From Nansenia antarctica (taxonomy: Eukaryota > Chordata > Actinopteri > Argentiniformes > Microstomatidae), in the NCBI GenBank assembly GCA_963989245.1, contig OZ022345.1, positions 30,606,827 through 30,670,826 of the forward strand: a stretch of DNA of 64,000 nt, written 5' to 3'. Numbering within the stretch: the stretch's first letter is position 1; the number at the start of each line of letters is the position of its first letter. The notes beneath the pieces were generated by a model. That model was given only the letters and a program-made list of their open reading frames with translations. It was not told the DNA's origin and did no database searches. A program made the position numbers and the translations under genes. Positions 43,084 to 54,214 of the stretch are shown piece after piece.

Positions 43084-43802
43084 CAACCGTGTAATAATAT
43101 GTTCATTAATGTTGCAATTAATGCTCAGAAATTCAATGTTAGCACTGTTACTGTGAGCTGTGTTGTGTGCCAATGCATTCCTGTGATTGGTGGAGGTCAC
43201 GGGGGGGGCGGGTGTTGCGTTGAGGAAAGGAGAGCTTCGGTGAACTGGCGGTTTTGTATGTGGAAGTTTGCAATTAAACGCACGGATTGTAAGACAACCT
43301 ATCTTGTCTTTGGCTTGGGAGGACTTCTGATTTCAAGACATAAAAGTCTGAATCTATGTCATGGTATTTGATGTACTGTACATGACCACAGATTGCGTAG
43401 TTGTAGGCATCTAGTGATTTATATGCTCTCAATTTCTCACGGGCCTACACGCTAGGCAATGCAAACTTTTCATACTTTTCACAGGCAGGTGAAATGAATG
43501 GCCAGGTAATGGATTGGAACAATATCTCGTTAACTCCGACCACTCCCCCAGATTTGTTTGTTTAAAGAATAAATATGGGAGTTTAATATTACATTTGTAT
43601 GGTGCACAAATTGACCAGAATGCAGGGAATTAAGTGTTAAATTCTCAAAATTGTGCCACCCATGCCAGCCCGACAGGCGCACATAACAGGCGTACCCCTG
43701 CGCACCCCTGCGCTTTCAGAACGAAATGTCACGTCGGAATTCGACGTTTGGATGCGAACGACAGACGTCGAATCCTGACGTCTGCCGTGTGAGACCAGGT
43801 TG

Positions 43803-43988
43803 GTTAGGGGGTGTTAGGGTGTGTTAGGGGGTGTTAGGGGGTGTTAGGGTGTGTTAGGGGGTGTTAGGGGGTGTTAGGGTGTGTTAGGGTGTGTTAGTGT
43901 GTGTTAAAGTGTGTTAGGGTGTGTTAGTATGTGTTAGGGTGTGTTACTATGTGTTAGGTTGTGTTAGTATGTGTTAGGTTGTGTTAGG
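43803..43988. repeat. Decamer array, last block
   Basis: TTAGGGTGTG and TTAGGGGGTG units ending where a CCCTCC repeat begins. Confidence 0.95.
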
Positions 43989-44828
43989 GCCTCCCTCCCT
44001 CCCTCCCCCTCAGTCCCTCCCTCCCACCCCCTCCATCCCCCTCCCTCCCTCCCCCTCAGTCCCTCCCTCCCCCTCTCTCTCCCTCCCTCCCCCTCCCTCC
44101 CTCCCTCCCTCCCCCTCAGTCCCTCCCTCCCCCTCTCTCTCCCTCCCTCCCCCTCCCTCCCTCCCTCCCCCTCAGTCCCTTCCTCCCCCTCCCTCCCCCT
44201 CCCTCCCTCCCCCTCAGTCCCTCCCTCCCCCTCTCTCTCCCTCCCTCCCTCCCCCTCAGTCTCTACCTCCCCCTCTCTCTATGTCTCCCTCCCTCCCTCC
44301 TCCTCAGTTCCCCTCTCCCTCCCTTTCCCTTCTCCTCCCTGGACACAGTCGTTATTGTAGGGTGGCAACAGGTGCCACAGCCCTTACCCCCCCCCCCCCA
44401 CCCCACAGCCCTTACCCCCCCCCCCCTTGCATAGCCCTTACCCCCCCCAGCCCCCCCCTACAGCCCTTACCCCCCCCAGCCCCCCCCCCTACAGCCCTTA
44501 CCCCCCCCCCCTTGCATAGCCCTTACCCCCCCCAGCCCCCCCCTACAGCCCTTACCCCCCCCCCCCCACAGCCCTTACCCCCCCCAGCCCCCCCCTACAG
44601 CCCTTACCCCCCCCCCCCCCACAGCCCTTACCCCCCCCCCTTGCATAGCCCTTACCCCCCCCCCCCACCCCACAGCCCTTACCCCCCACCCCACAGCCCT
44701 TACCCCCCCCAGCCCCCCCCCCTACAGCCCTTACCCCCCCCCCCCTACAGCCCTTACCCCCCTCCCCTGTTCTACTGCCAGCAGCTTTGAAGGCTGAGAC
44801 AAAGACATGAATCTACCCTGGTAGAAAA

Positions 44829-44920
<92 letters not shown>

Positions 44921-45155
44921 CTGCCAGGGAGGGGGTCTGGCCAGTTGGTCTGTGTTCACCTGGCCAGCAGAGAGACAGAGACATGTCTGTCCTTGGGGGG
45001 GGAGGAGGGGGGAGGTCTGTCCTGGAGGGGGAGGGAGGGGGGTCTGGTTCTGTCCTTGGGGGTGGAGGGGGGGGAGAGCTGTCCTGGGGGGGGGACGGAG
45101 GGGGGTCTGGTTCTGTCCTGAAGCTGTCCTGGGGGGGGGGGGGGGGGATGCATGG
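43989..45155. repeat. Pyrimidine minisatellites, CA run and G-rich tract
   Basis: CCCTCC/CCCCCTCAGT repeats (43989-44350), ACAGCCCTTACCCCCCCC repeats (about 44380-44765), CA run (44828-44918) and GGGGGGAGG-type G-rich units (about 44993-45148). Proline- and serine-rich frames here are artefacts of repetition. Confidence 0.9.
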
Positions 45156-45417
45156 AGGAGTTTTTTAAGGTCTTGCTTGGACATGAAACCTCTCATTTTT
45201 GTTGAGAATGTTTTTCAGGTGATAGTAGGCTGATTTTGTTATCGAGTTTATGTGGATGTTGAAGTTTAGATCAGAGTCTAGAATTACACCAAGATTTCTG
45301 ACCTGTTTTTTTGTTTGAAGAGAGAGAATCAAGTTTTGCACTGACTTTTGATCTTTTGTCAGGTGCACCGAATACAATTATTTCTGTTTTGTCCTTGTTT
45401 AGTTGGAGGTTCTACAG

Positions 45418-47925
45418 CAGGCCTATTCAATTAGCGGCCCAGACGCGACCCCCGGTTGGCCCAGCCATAAAAGCAGAGAAAAACGTATTCCGCGAATGTT
45501 CGGAAATTCATGCAGACCAATAGTGTACAATAGTAGCCTACAGAATGTGAATACAACACTCTACGTAGCCTAACAACAGCCAACCCAATCAGGGCATTGT
45601 TTGTTAAAGTGTGTCTAGCAACGTTATATTAGTGGTAGGCTAGCTAGAAGTCCGATATCAACTCCAAACATGTCTTCGACTTTCTCCACCCTGAAATGTA
45701 AAATTGACGATGAAAACCGTCGGTTTAACTCTGCCTGGACTGAAAAATACTTGTTTATTTTACCACAAAATCCAAATGCCAAACCGATTTGTTTAATATG
45801 CAATGAGTGCGTTGCGGTACTTAAAGATTACAATATTCGGAGGCGCCACATCGAGAAACACCCAACTTTCTGGGCCAACTTTCCAGAGGGATCTCAGGAG
45901 AGGGCTGCAAAAGTGCAAAGTTTGATTGCATCCTACAATTAGGAGCTGTACAACGATGGTACGGACATGCACAGCCCAAGAGAGAGGTACAGCAGCATCA
46001 CTTCGTGTTTCCTGGATCTTAGCAAAGAAGAAAAGGCCATTAACTGATTCTGAAACCATGAAAGACTGTATGCTGGCCGTCATAGATGAAGTGATAATTT
46101 ACAGCAAAATTAAAACGAGTGTGGCATCTGCTATTAAAAACGTGCCCCTGTCAGACACTTCAAACATTTGCAGGGTTGAAATTCTTGCTACAGAAGTGTT
46201 TGAAACGCTGTTAAAAGAACTGAAGAAAGCTTATGTCATGTCTAGAGCAGTAGACGAGTCCACAGACATAACTGATATCGCACAATTGTGCTTATATGTC
46301 AGTATTTTTAACGGCATTTTTCAAAGACAATGGTCTAGATATGAAGCGTGTGGGAATGCTTGTGACGGATGGGGCTCCATCCATGACAGGGAGAGTAAAT
46401 GGTTTGACAGCACGCTGGTCTGCTGTTGCACCTCAGATAACATCCTTACACTGCATTGTGCATCAGACAGTGTTGTGCGCAAAACTAAGCGGGGAGCTTA
46501 AAAGAACAATGGACAACGTGATGTCTACAATTACACTTCGAGCCTCCAACATCGCTTATTCCGCAAGCTGCTGTCAGAAATGTCTGCTGAGCACCACGAC
46601 CTGCTTTTGCATAACGACGTCAGGTGGCTGTCCAAAGGCAAGGCATTGGAGCATTTCTGTGATCTCAGAGAGGGGATTACAACTTTCCTCCGCAGCAGCA
46701 AGCAAACGAAGGCAGAAACACACTTGAATCGCATACTGGACGACAACATCATGGCTGATGTCTGCTTTCTGAGCGACATATTCAAACACCCGAATGACCT
46801 AAATGTGGGGCTACAAGGACAAAACTGTGATTGATCTTGTGGAACAGACGCGCGCGTTCCAAGTCAAACTGGACCTTTTCGCGGCCGACTTGTGCACCGG
46901 CAGAATTCTGCATTTCCCGACGCTCCGCAAATGCGTCTCATCCCCGGCACAAATCACAGATGTGACTGATTTCATTGCGAGGTTGAAAGAGAACTCTGCT
47001 GGTCGACTGGATGGACTTGTTCTGCCTGCAGACGTGATGGGCTTTGCCAGAGGAAAGGAAGTGGTGCCTTCCATCGACGAGGGGAAATTCTCGAACTTGT
47101 TGACATGCAGTCATCCGTAACCATGGCACAGGAGCTTCGCACTAATGGACCTGCGAAGTTTTGGAGTGATGTCAACGTGCACCAGTTCCCTAACGTTAAG
47201 AGAGTAGCAATCCTTGTGCTCAGTATGTTTGGATCAACATACACCTGTGAATCAAGTTTTTCACACATGAACACAATAAAAAGCAGCTGTCGTTGTTCCC
47301 TGACTGACAGTACTCTTCACCAATGCCTTCGGATTGCATTGACATCTTATGAGCCAAATGTCACTGCTCTTGTTCAGAATAAAACATGTCACTTCTCACA
47401 CTAAGAAAGTCAGCAGGGTAAGATTAGATTAGATTAGATTCAACTTTATTGTTTAACTGTAATTGTAACTTGTTTAATTGTGCACTCAAGGCGTTGATGG
47501 TTATTTTCATTCAGTTAAAAGCACTTTGTGATGTGCCTGTGCCAAAATGTTTATTTTACAAAAGGAAAACATTTTTATTGGTATACTACGGTACACTTTT
47601 TTATGCACTTTGAGATGTGCATGGGTCAGTTGAGACCAAAATGTTGTTGTTTTACCTAAATAGTGAAAAAAGTATTGCTATTAGGTTCTGTTCAATTACA
47701 GCTCTTTTATTGTGTTCAGTCAAGTCTTTTTGACGTGCCTGTGTCAGATGTTATATTAGGAAAACGATAAATTGCTTGTTTTTCATTAGGCCTACATTAA
47801 TTTGTGTTGGTTTGAAATGTGTCATTACCTTGTGTCTAGGCTACTGGCCGCTGAAAATGCCTGCAAAATGTATTGGTTTTCAAATCTAGCCCAACTGAAT
47901 TTGTAATTGAATATTGTTAATAATG
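45418..47925 (+). mobile_element. GTF2IRD2/Charlie-like hAT transposon
   Basis: 2.5 kb beginning CAGGCCTATTCAATTAGCGG, flanked by a perfect 8-bp duplication TTCTACAG (45410-45417, 47926-47933). The right terminus is degenerate but keeps TAATTGAATA. Inside is a broken transposase and a GATTA run (about 47420-47440). Confidence 0.9.
45670..47404 (+). pseudogene. hAT transposase (GTF2IRD2/ZBED-like), frameshifted
   Basis: Successive frames give one transposase. At 45670-45942 is a BED-type zinc finger (CLICNEC ... RRRHIEKH). Then 'SRAVDESTDITDIAQL' (catalytic DEST), 'MLVTDGAPSMTGR' (second catalytic aspartate region), 'LHNDVRWLSKGKALEHF' (RW motif), and the C-terminal dimerisation block 'YTCESSFSHMNTIKSSCRCSLTD' ending at 47404. 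At least four frame changes and a stop at 45940 separate these pieces. The order and spacing match hAT proteins such as the one fused into mammalian GTF2IRD2. Inactive. Confidence 0.85.
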
Positions 47926-48020
47926 TTCTACAGAGATTGTAGATGGGACTATAGATGTTAGGTGAGAGGGCTATGTAGATTTGAGTGTCATCCGCATTGT
48001 TGTGGTAGGCAATGTTGTTC

Positions 48021-48074
48021 TTTTGTATGTGTGTGTTTGTGTGTTTGTGTGTTTGTGTGTGTGTGTGTGTTTGT

Positions 48075-48111
<37 letters not shown>

Positions 48112-48576
48112 GTTTATTTAATGATTTGTTTCTTTTTTTCTCTCCTTTCTTCATTCTGTTCTCTGAGACAGTCTCACTGTTTCCTTTCTTCTCTGGGTCT
48201 GTGTGGTGGGGGGGGCGGGGGGGGCAGGGGGGGAGGGGAGGGCAGGTGGGGGTGGTAGCAGGACAGGAGGAAATTGGTGTAATGAATTTAGGGCGTTGGT
48301 GCTTGCTGAGGCGAGCCCCCCAGCCCCCCAGCCCCCCCCCCTCCCGGTCCTCCACATTAATCATCCATACTCTGTCAGAGGGAAATGGGCCACAATAGAC
48401 TGGGGGACAGGGGGGGGGGGGCAATTGACTACCAATTACGTGGCTGTGAATAAAGGATATGGAGGAGGGGGGAGGAGGGGGGAAGGGGGGAAGGGGGGAG
48501 GGCAGTATGGTTCAGTGGTAACGTTTATTTTAACCCTGCCAGCGAGCTAGACCACTGAGGCCTGAAGATTGAGATG

Positions 48577-48633
<57 letters not shown>

Positions 48634-48737
48634 AGACCATGGGGATGGAGGTTCTCGCCACCCTGGGGTAATACGATCACCATGGAAACGCTCTTATCTG
48701 CTCCTCCTGGGAGAGATTAGCGTCTGGAGGAGGAAAT
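48021..48737. other. Simple repeats with short complex islands
   Basis: TG run (about 48028-48110), G- and C-runs, GGAGGGGGGA units (about 48460-48500) and a TG run (48577-48630). Between them are AT-rich pieces of normal complexity, for example CCACATTAATCATCCATACT (about 48351) and CAATTGACTACCAATTACGT (about 48422). No gene is seen. Confidence 0.6.
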
Positions 48738-49053
48738 AGAGATACATAGATACATAGATACATAGATACATAAATAGATAGATAGATAGATACATAGATA
48801 CATAGATACATAGATACATAAATAGATAGATCGATACATAGATACATAGATACATAGATTCATAGATACATAGATACATAAATAGATAGATAGATAGATA
48901 CATAGATACATAGATACATATAGTCATAGATACATAAATAGATAGATACATAGATACATAGATACATAGATTCATAGATTCATAGATACATAGATTCATA
49001 GATACATAGATACATAGATACATTGATACATAAATAGATACATAGATAGATAG
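48738..49053. repeat. GATA/CATA microsatellite, left part
   Basis: Array of GATACATA and GATA units, interrupted at 49054 by a hAT element and resuming at 51678. Confidence 0.95.
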
Positions 49054-49589
49054 CAGGCACGTGCCGTGAGCTTTTAGATTGGGTAAGCATAAAATATAGA
49101 AATACACGTAATTACACATACACGCTATCAGTGAACGCAGTTTCAAGGAAATGCAATTTTGATGCCCTAGAACCCGCTAATAAACGGTAGTGTCACTTTG
49201 TGATCAGATTACCAAAAACAAAAAAAACAGTTGCCAGTTTCGACTATATCAGGGGTGCTCATTGTTCAATCTTTTTTGAACCAAGATATTTTCAAGTAGC
49301 CAGCCTGCTGAAATCTACAAGTCCAGTTTCAACATCGCAAACGCAGTTAACGCACACACGCACAACACAGACACACACCGTTTCCAACCTCCATAGTAAA
49401 CTCACAACACACTTTCTTTTCACACTTTGTCACACAGGCACTTGACATCACATCACAAACCCTCCCTCTCTATCTCTCTCAAACACTTTTGGTTCAGAAC
49501 CAATGTCACGGACAGCGACATTAGGCCTATCTCAGCGATTGATTAAGCAGCTCTCTCTCCAAACACGACGGCACAGGCGGGCATTCAAA

Positions 49590-50337
49590 GGTATTCATAG
49601 CTTTCATGTGACGTCACAGCATAGTGGAAACGCCCACCTGACGGGCAAGAGGCACTTTTTGCGGGCAAAACCCACGGGCAAAACCCACTTTTTGCGGGTT
49701 AATAACTTTGATTTCCCGTGGGTTAGGAAAATAATTCCAACGTGTCCGGATAGAGTAGAAGACAGGGAATCCAACACTATTTGAATGGAGTCGATCCACC
49801 ACTCCTATCACCGTGGACACAGCAAGGAGCGAATTCCCGGATATAAATATTCCCTCGCCTCGCTGACAGCGGGAGTTGGGAGTTTCGTCCAGCAGCCGGT
49901 GAACGCCCGGTTGATCGATTTTCATATTAAAAGTATATCTTCTCGGGGTGTCAGCGCGGTGGTTAATTGCTCAAAATGACCGTATACTGATGGTGAATTT
50001 AGCAATAATAGTCTTATGTTTGTACCACCTCCATAACCGGTGTTATTCACGGGAAAAGCCGGTCAAGGAGGCACCCTTTGCAGGTCAATAACTTTGATTC
50101 TCCGGGGGTTAGGAAAATAATTCCAACGTGTCCGGATAGAGTAGACGACAGGGAATCCAACACTATTTGAATGGTGTCAATCCTCCACTCCTATCACCGT
50201 CGTGTATCTTGATAGTTCTTCATGAGTGAGGTGGTCTAAATAGTAGGCAGCCATGTTGAGCGATGTTGCTATGATACTTTTTGCCCGTCAGGTTGGTGGT
50301 TGCTAGGGAAGAAACCACGTGACTGAAAGCTATGAAT
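49590..50337. mobile_element. Nested TIR element with internal direct repeats
   Basis: Ends GTATTCATAGCTTTCATG and CTGAAAGCTATGAATAA form inverted repeats. Two direct copies of about 120 bp (about 49697-49818 and 50080-50200; core ATAATTCCAACGTGTCCGGA) lie inside. No protein is encoded. Superfamily unknown. Confidence 0.6.
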
Positions 50338-50493
50338 AAGCAGAGGAAGTCTTAAATAAGAAGCCATAACCAGCAGCACAGCAGTACCCAAACCATATAA
50401 ACAAGCACAGATCGCCACCAGCCTCGCGAATCATATAAATCATATAAACCAGCAAAGAAGCCATGACGTAAATTTTCAAATGATATCTTACCT

Positions 50494-51312
50494 TTACTTG
50501 AAAACTAGGTCCATTCGCCTCTCCTTGCGAAGGAACACCTCTGTCACTTTAGTGTAAAAGTCACTTGCCTGTTGCAGTTTGGAAAGTCTCTCTTTTTCAA
50601 TTGAGATCAGGGCCAGTGATGAAAGGCGTCCTTGTCCAGTGCGATTTCGAGTGAGGGTCTTCACTCTCTTCAAAGTTGAAAGTGACCTCTCAACAGATGC
50701 CGTTGTTGCTGGTATGGTTAGGACTAGTTTAATCAAATTTGTTGCCTCTGGAACTGTTTCAACCAAGTCATGCTGAATGATCCATCCAAGCATCTCCTCA
50801 GGTGTTTTCTCCCTCACCTCTTGGATTTGGTAAAGTCCAACTAAATCTGCCTTAAGTCTAACGAAATCGAAATATTTATGATACAAAGCCAGGCTCTCAA
50901 ATTTGGCATTGTCAAATTCTTTTGACATTTGGTTAAATTGCTTGCAGTCAATAAGGCCAATGAAATTCAAACATTCGAAGTTGCTAAATCTAGCCTTCAT
51001 CTGTGTGAGCGTGTCAAAAAAAATCCTGTTATAAAGTATCTTCCTCTGGTCTTTGATGGGTTGGTTGGGTTTCGCTCGCCCCTCAGTGAGATTTAGCTGG
51101 CTGCGTTTCTGGTCAAATTGAGCGTAGCGCGCATCGAAGTCCTGAAGTTTGTTTTCCAAAGCGGTCATTGTATCTTGGATCTTAGAACAACAATAACCAA
51201 TGTCCATTCCCTTCTTTTGCAGCACATTAAACAAGCGAGAGAAAGTAGTGTGAACTTGTGAACTTGTGAACTTGTGAACTTGTGAACTTGTGAACTTGAA
51301 AATGATAGCCAA
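50494..51312 (-). pseudogene. hAT transposase C-terminal region (ZMYM1-like)
   Basis: 272 open codons. The first ~20 residues (KFTSSQVH repeated) are only a translated 8-bp microsatellite, so the true start is lost. From 'FSRLFNVLQKKG' on, the sequence resembles the helical insertion domain of zinc-finger MYM-type 1-like transposases. It ends with the hAT dimerisation block 'ATTASVERSLSTLKRVKTLTRNR' followed by 'LSSLALISIEKE'. The BED/MYM finger and the first catalytic aspartates are missing, so the fragment cannot catalyse transposition. Confidence 0.8.
51247..51300. repeat. 8-bp microsatellite ACTTGTGA
   Basis: Six tandem copies. Three units equal 24 bp, so it reads as an 8-residue repeat in the hAT frame. 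Confidence 0.9.
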
Positions 51313-51677
51313 TCAGTAGCTCTTATCGGAATGAAAGAACTACTCTGATTGGCTGAAAGCATGCTTACCCTGGCCACATTAAACAGCGGGCTGAGGCATC
51401 GTAAAAAAATAAAAAACATTTTCACGCATTCGAATGTACGCGAGGGAAAGCAGAGAGAGGAGTGCTTATGCAATGCAGAGTAGGAAGTGCTTTACTCCTA
51501 CAGGTGGCGCTAAAAATGCAACGTCAAAATGAATGACTCCTGCTGCGCTGGGACCTAAAATACGACTCTTTTAATGAAAACAAACAAACGGTTACATGCA
51601 CTTTATTTTAATATTTTCACGGTCCTTTTTTCTTTTTTCGTTGGGTAAGCACTGCTTATATGGACGGCACGTCCCTG

Positions 51678-51784
51678 ATACATAGATACATAGATATATA
51701 CATAGATACATAGATAGATAGATAAATAGATAGATAGATAGATACATAGATACATAGACAGATAGATAGATAGATCGATCCATA
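51678..51784. repeat. GATA/CATA microsatellite, right part
   Basis: Continuation of the array at 48738-49053 beyond the hAT insertion. Confidence 0.95.
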
Positions 51785-52309
51785 GGTGTCTGGTTGACAT
51801 GGCGACAGAGGGGAACTAGCTAACGGACTCACACACTCGCTCCCCCCTCTCTCCCTCCGCCACCCACCTTAACCACTACTAGTTAATATAGTTAATATTT
51901 AATACCTAACCTTAACCACTACTAGTTAATACCTAAACTTAACCACTACTAGTTAATACCTAAACTTAACCACGACTAGTTAATACCTAACCTTAACCAC
52001 GACTAGTTAATACCTAAACTTAACCACGACTAGTTAATACCTAACCTTAACCACTACTAGTTAATACCTAAACTTAACCACGACTAGTTAATATCTAGTT
52101 AATACCTACAGATCTCCCCCAGAATCCCCCAATACCCGCCAGAAACCCCCAGAACTCCCCAATACCCGCCAGAAACCCCAGGACCCCCCAATACCTCAAA
52201 CTCCTGTCTGTTCAACCTGAAGTAAGTTGTCTGGAGTGGTTCTCCTGTACACTACAGCCTCAAATGTTGACCAAGTTGAACTCTCCTTTCATTGTGAGAC
52301 TGCAGAATC
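51785..52309. repeat. 27-bp minisatellite and flanks
   Basis: About eight to nine units of 27 bp (core ACTAGTTAATACCTAAACTT) at about 51869-52105, then CCCCCAGAA-type short repeats to about 52195 and about 110 bp of complex sequence. No gene. Confidence 0.85.
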
Positions 52310-52440
52310 TCCTAGACCAGGGGTCGGCAATTAGGTTTGGCCTCCGCCCAAAAAAAAATTAGCCACTAGATGGCGGGCCCGAACATAATCAAAGGCTAAT
52401 TTAAGTAATTGATTGTTAAAAAATGTGACACGTTCTAATG

Positions 52441-53580
52441 CAGGGCTCTCAAGTTTTGAACAGAGTTCAGAGTGAGATTTTGGCGGCGGCGGGGGGGGAC
52501 GGGGTCTGATCTGATAAATGTCATCAATTTGTACAAACAAACAAAAAATCACACACACACACACAGTCTCAGTGTTTTTTGTTGTAGGTGTTGGTGGCAG
52601 GTTTTGAGGCCTTCAGCACGGGGGTTGGTGGCTCCCATCTGAAACAGTTTGGTTCCAGGCCAGCCATCTTCACTGTCACTGACCACGCAATTTTTTTTCA
52701 TACGCGTTTGTAATCAAGACACGCACGCTTGTGAAGCAAAACACATAAGTTAACTGAGAGTATGGAGGCGATTAGGAATTAGAATTATATTGACTATATT
52801 GATACACCGGGGCTTGTGGGAAAACATCAGGGGCTTGAGAAGTAGCCACCCCCTAGCCCTGTCCCTGGTTCACATGCTTTCACCCCACTATGCTTTGCAT
52901 TTCCCCACTCGCAGCCATATCGTCACATTATTCAACAAATAAATCACCTGCTGAAAACCTTGAGGTCCAGTTAAGCTAACGTAGCTAAGCTAGCTAGCCC
53001 AATAGCTTACGTTAATAGACTCCGTGTTGAAGCTGCTCTGACACAGAATACAATAATCTCTGATGTATTCCATACTATTCCAAAGTGCTTGACAGTTGAG
53101 TTCTCAAGAGGAACGGTTGGCGGTAGGCATGCTTATCTGTATTCCGTAAACAGAGCAGTATCCGAAGCAGGTCAACGTGACGCAGGTGACGCTTGCGAAT
53201 ATGATTGATGGAACGAGTGAGTGAAGGAAGGATCAGCATCTGAATCAATAGCTCCAGTCAGCCCGTGTCGTTGGAATCAGAACGTTGTTTGTTGTAGCGG
53301 GAATATCAACATTTTACCCGGATACAGCAATGCTATTATTTTCTGATTGGCTGTTGGGTAGCTATATTTTTTTATTTGATTAGCTGGTGCGTGGCCTTCT
53401 GAACTCTAGGGGAACCAGAGGGAACTCACTTGATTCTCTACCTGTTCTATTTTTAAAAATAGCGGCGCAACTTGGTGGGCGCCCCTGGTAATTTCTCTGC
53501 GTGAGAAATACAAGGTGTGGCGTGTGAACGGGTTGAAATGCGTGTGTCTCACGCCCAATGCGTGAGACTTGAGAGCCCTG
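52441..53580. mobile_element. Nested TIR element, 1140 bp
   Basis: Ends CAGGGCTCTCAAGT and ACTTGAGAGCCCTG are perfect inverted repeats. The direct repeat CTAATG flanks them (52435-52440, 53581-53586). A 6-bp duplication is not the 8 bp usual for hAT, though the termini look hAT-like. No transposase is encoded. Confidence 0.85.
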
Positions 53581-53667
53581 CTAATGCTTTGACTTTTCTT
53601 TCGAAAAATGTACACATCGCTAGTCAACTAAAACAGCTTGTTTTGTGAGCCTGCTAACAATGTTAGT

Positions 53668-53890
53668 AGTGGGTAGTGGTGGTAGTGGTGGTCTAGTGGG
53701 TAGTGAGTTGGACTTGTGATCGGAAGGTTGTGAGTTCAAATCCCGCCTGAAACCACACCACTACTAGTGTGCCCTTGGGTAAGGCACTTAGCCCTCAGTT
53801 ACTCCAGGGGGAATGTCCCTGTAATTCGTAATTGTAAGTCGCTTTGGATAAAAGCGTCTGCTAAATGGCAAAATTAAATTAAATTAAATT
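53668..53890 (+). mobile_element. tRNA-type SINE
   Basis: Pol III A box TGGTCTAGTGG (53689-53699) and B box GTTCAAATC (53734-53742) are correctly spaced. The 3' part has the core GCTTTGGATAAAAGCGTCTG, which I recognise from fish SINEs, and an AAATTA tail. Inserted in the hAT at 52318-55131. Confidence 0.85.
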
Positions 53891-54214
53891 TAAACATTAT
53901 AATGTAAAGTAGTCTTATAGTTAACTAGGTAGCAGTCCAATCCATTACGTTGCAGTATTTGGCTTGACTAGCGAGTTTGTGTTGTGATTCCCAACAACGT
54001 TGAAACGTAGTTTCACCCTTTTCCATATTTTTGAATAATAAATGTGTGGACTGACGATGTATCGCAGCCTAACTTATTCTAATAATTATTTAACATCGTT
54101 TTATTCTGAATGATTCACCCCTCCCCCCTCACATTATTTATTATTCGATTGGTTGTGTGCGTGTCGGGTGAAGTTAGCTAAACATTCAACCTGCTAGCTA
54201 GCAAGAGAAACATA

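Larger units (their letters stand above)
40039..43802. mobile_element. THAP-coding foldback DNA transposon with ~1.2-kb inverted arms
   Basis: Ends CAACCTGGTCTCACACGGCA are exact inverted repeats, and the similarity extends for about 1.2 kb on each side (40039-41240 against about 42590-43802). GTTAGGG flanks both ends (40032-40038, 43803-43809), a possible 7-bp duplication, though the decamer makes it ambiguous. Each arm encodes a THAP domain. THAP domains occur in P-element and Kolobok transposases; no catalytic domain is visible, so the element is non-autonomous and its superfamily is unproven. Confidence 0.8.
45156..48020 (-). mobile_element. L2-type LINE fragment, split by a hAT element
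   Basis: Minus-strand L2 RT pieces: 48020-47934 with NADDTQIYIALSP (a changed catalytic box) and 45417-45165 with 'NKDKTEIIVFG' and 'VRNLGVILDSDLNF'. The hAT at 45418-47925 lies between them. A segment of RT between the two pieces seems already deleted, so the fragment was decayed before or soon after insertion. Confidence 0.8.
49054..51677 (-). mobile_element. ZMYM1-like hAT transposon inside the GATA array
   Basis: Ends CAGGCACGTGCCGT and ACGGCACGTCCCTG are imperfect inverted repeats. Flanks ATAGATAG and ATACATAG match at 7 of 8 positions, as expected for a duplication in a variable microsatellite. It encodes a minus-strand transposase C-terminus and contains a nested TIR element (about 49590-50337). 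The transposase N-terminus is not recognisable. Confidence 0.8.

Noticed and set aside
40039..43802. Assembly artefact from an inverted duplication
   Set aside because: The arms differ by several substitutions and only one holds the hAT MITE, so they are two real sequences.
45670..47404. Domesticated GTF2IRD2/ZBED-type gene
   Set aside because: Several frameshifts, hAT end and 8-bp duplication show an ordinary dead transposon.
48694..49146. Membrane-like protein rich in Tyr-Leu-Cys-Ile
   Set aside because: It is a translation of the GATA/CATA microsatellite.
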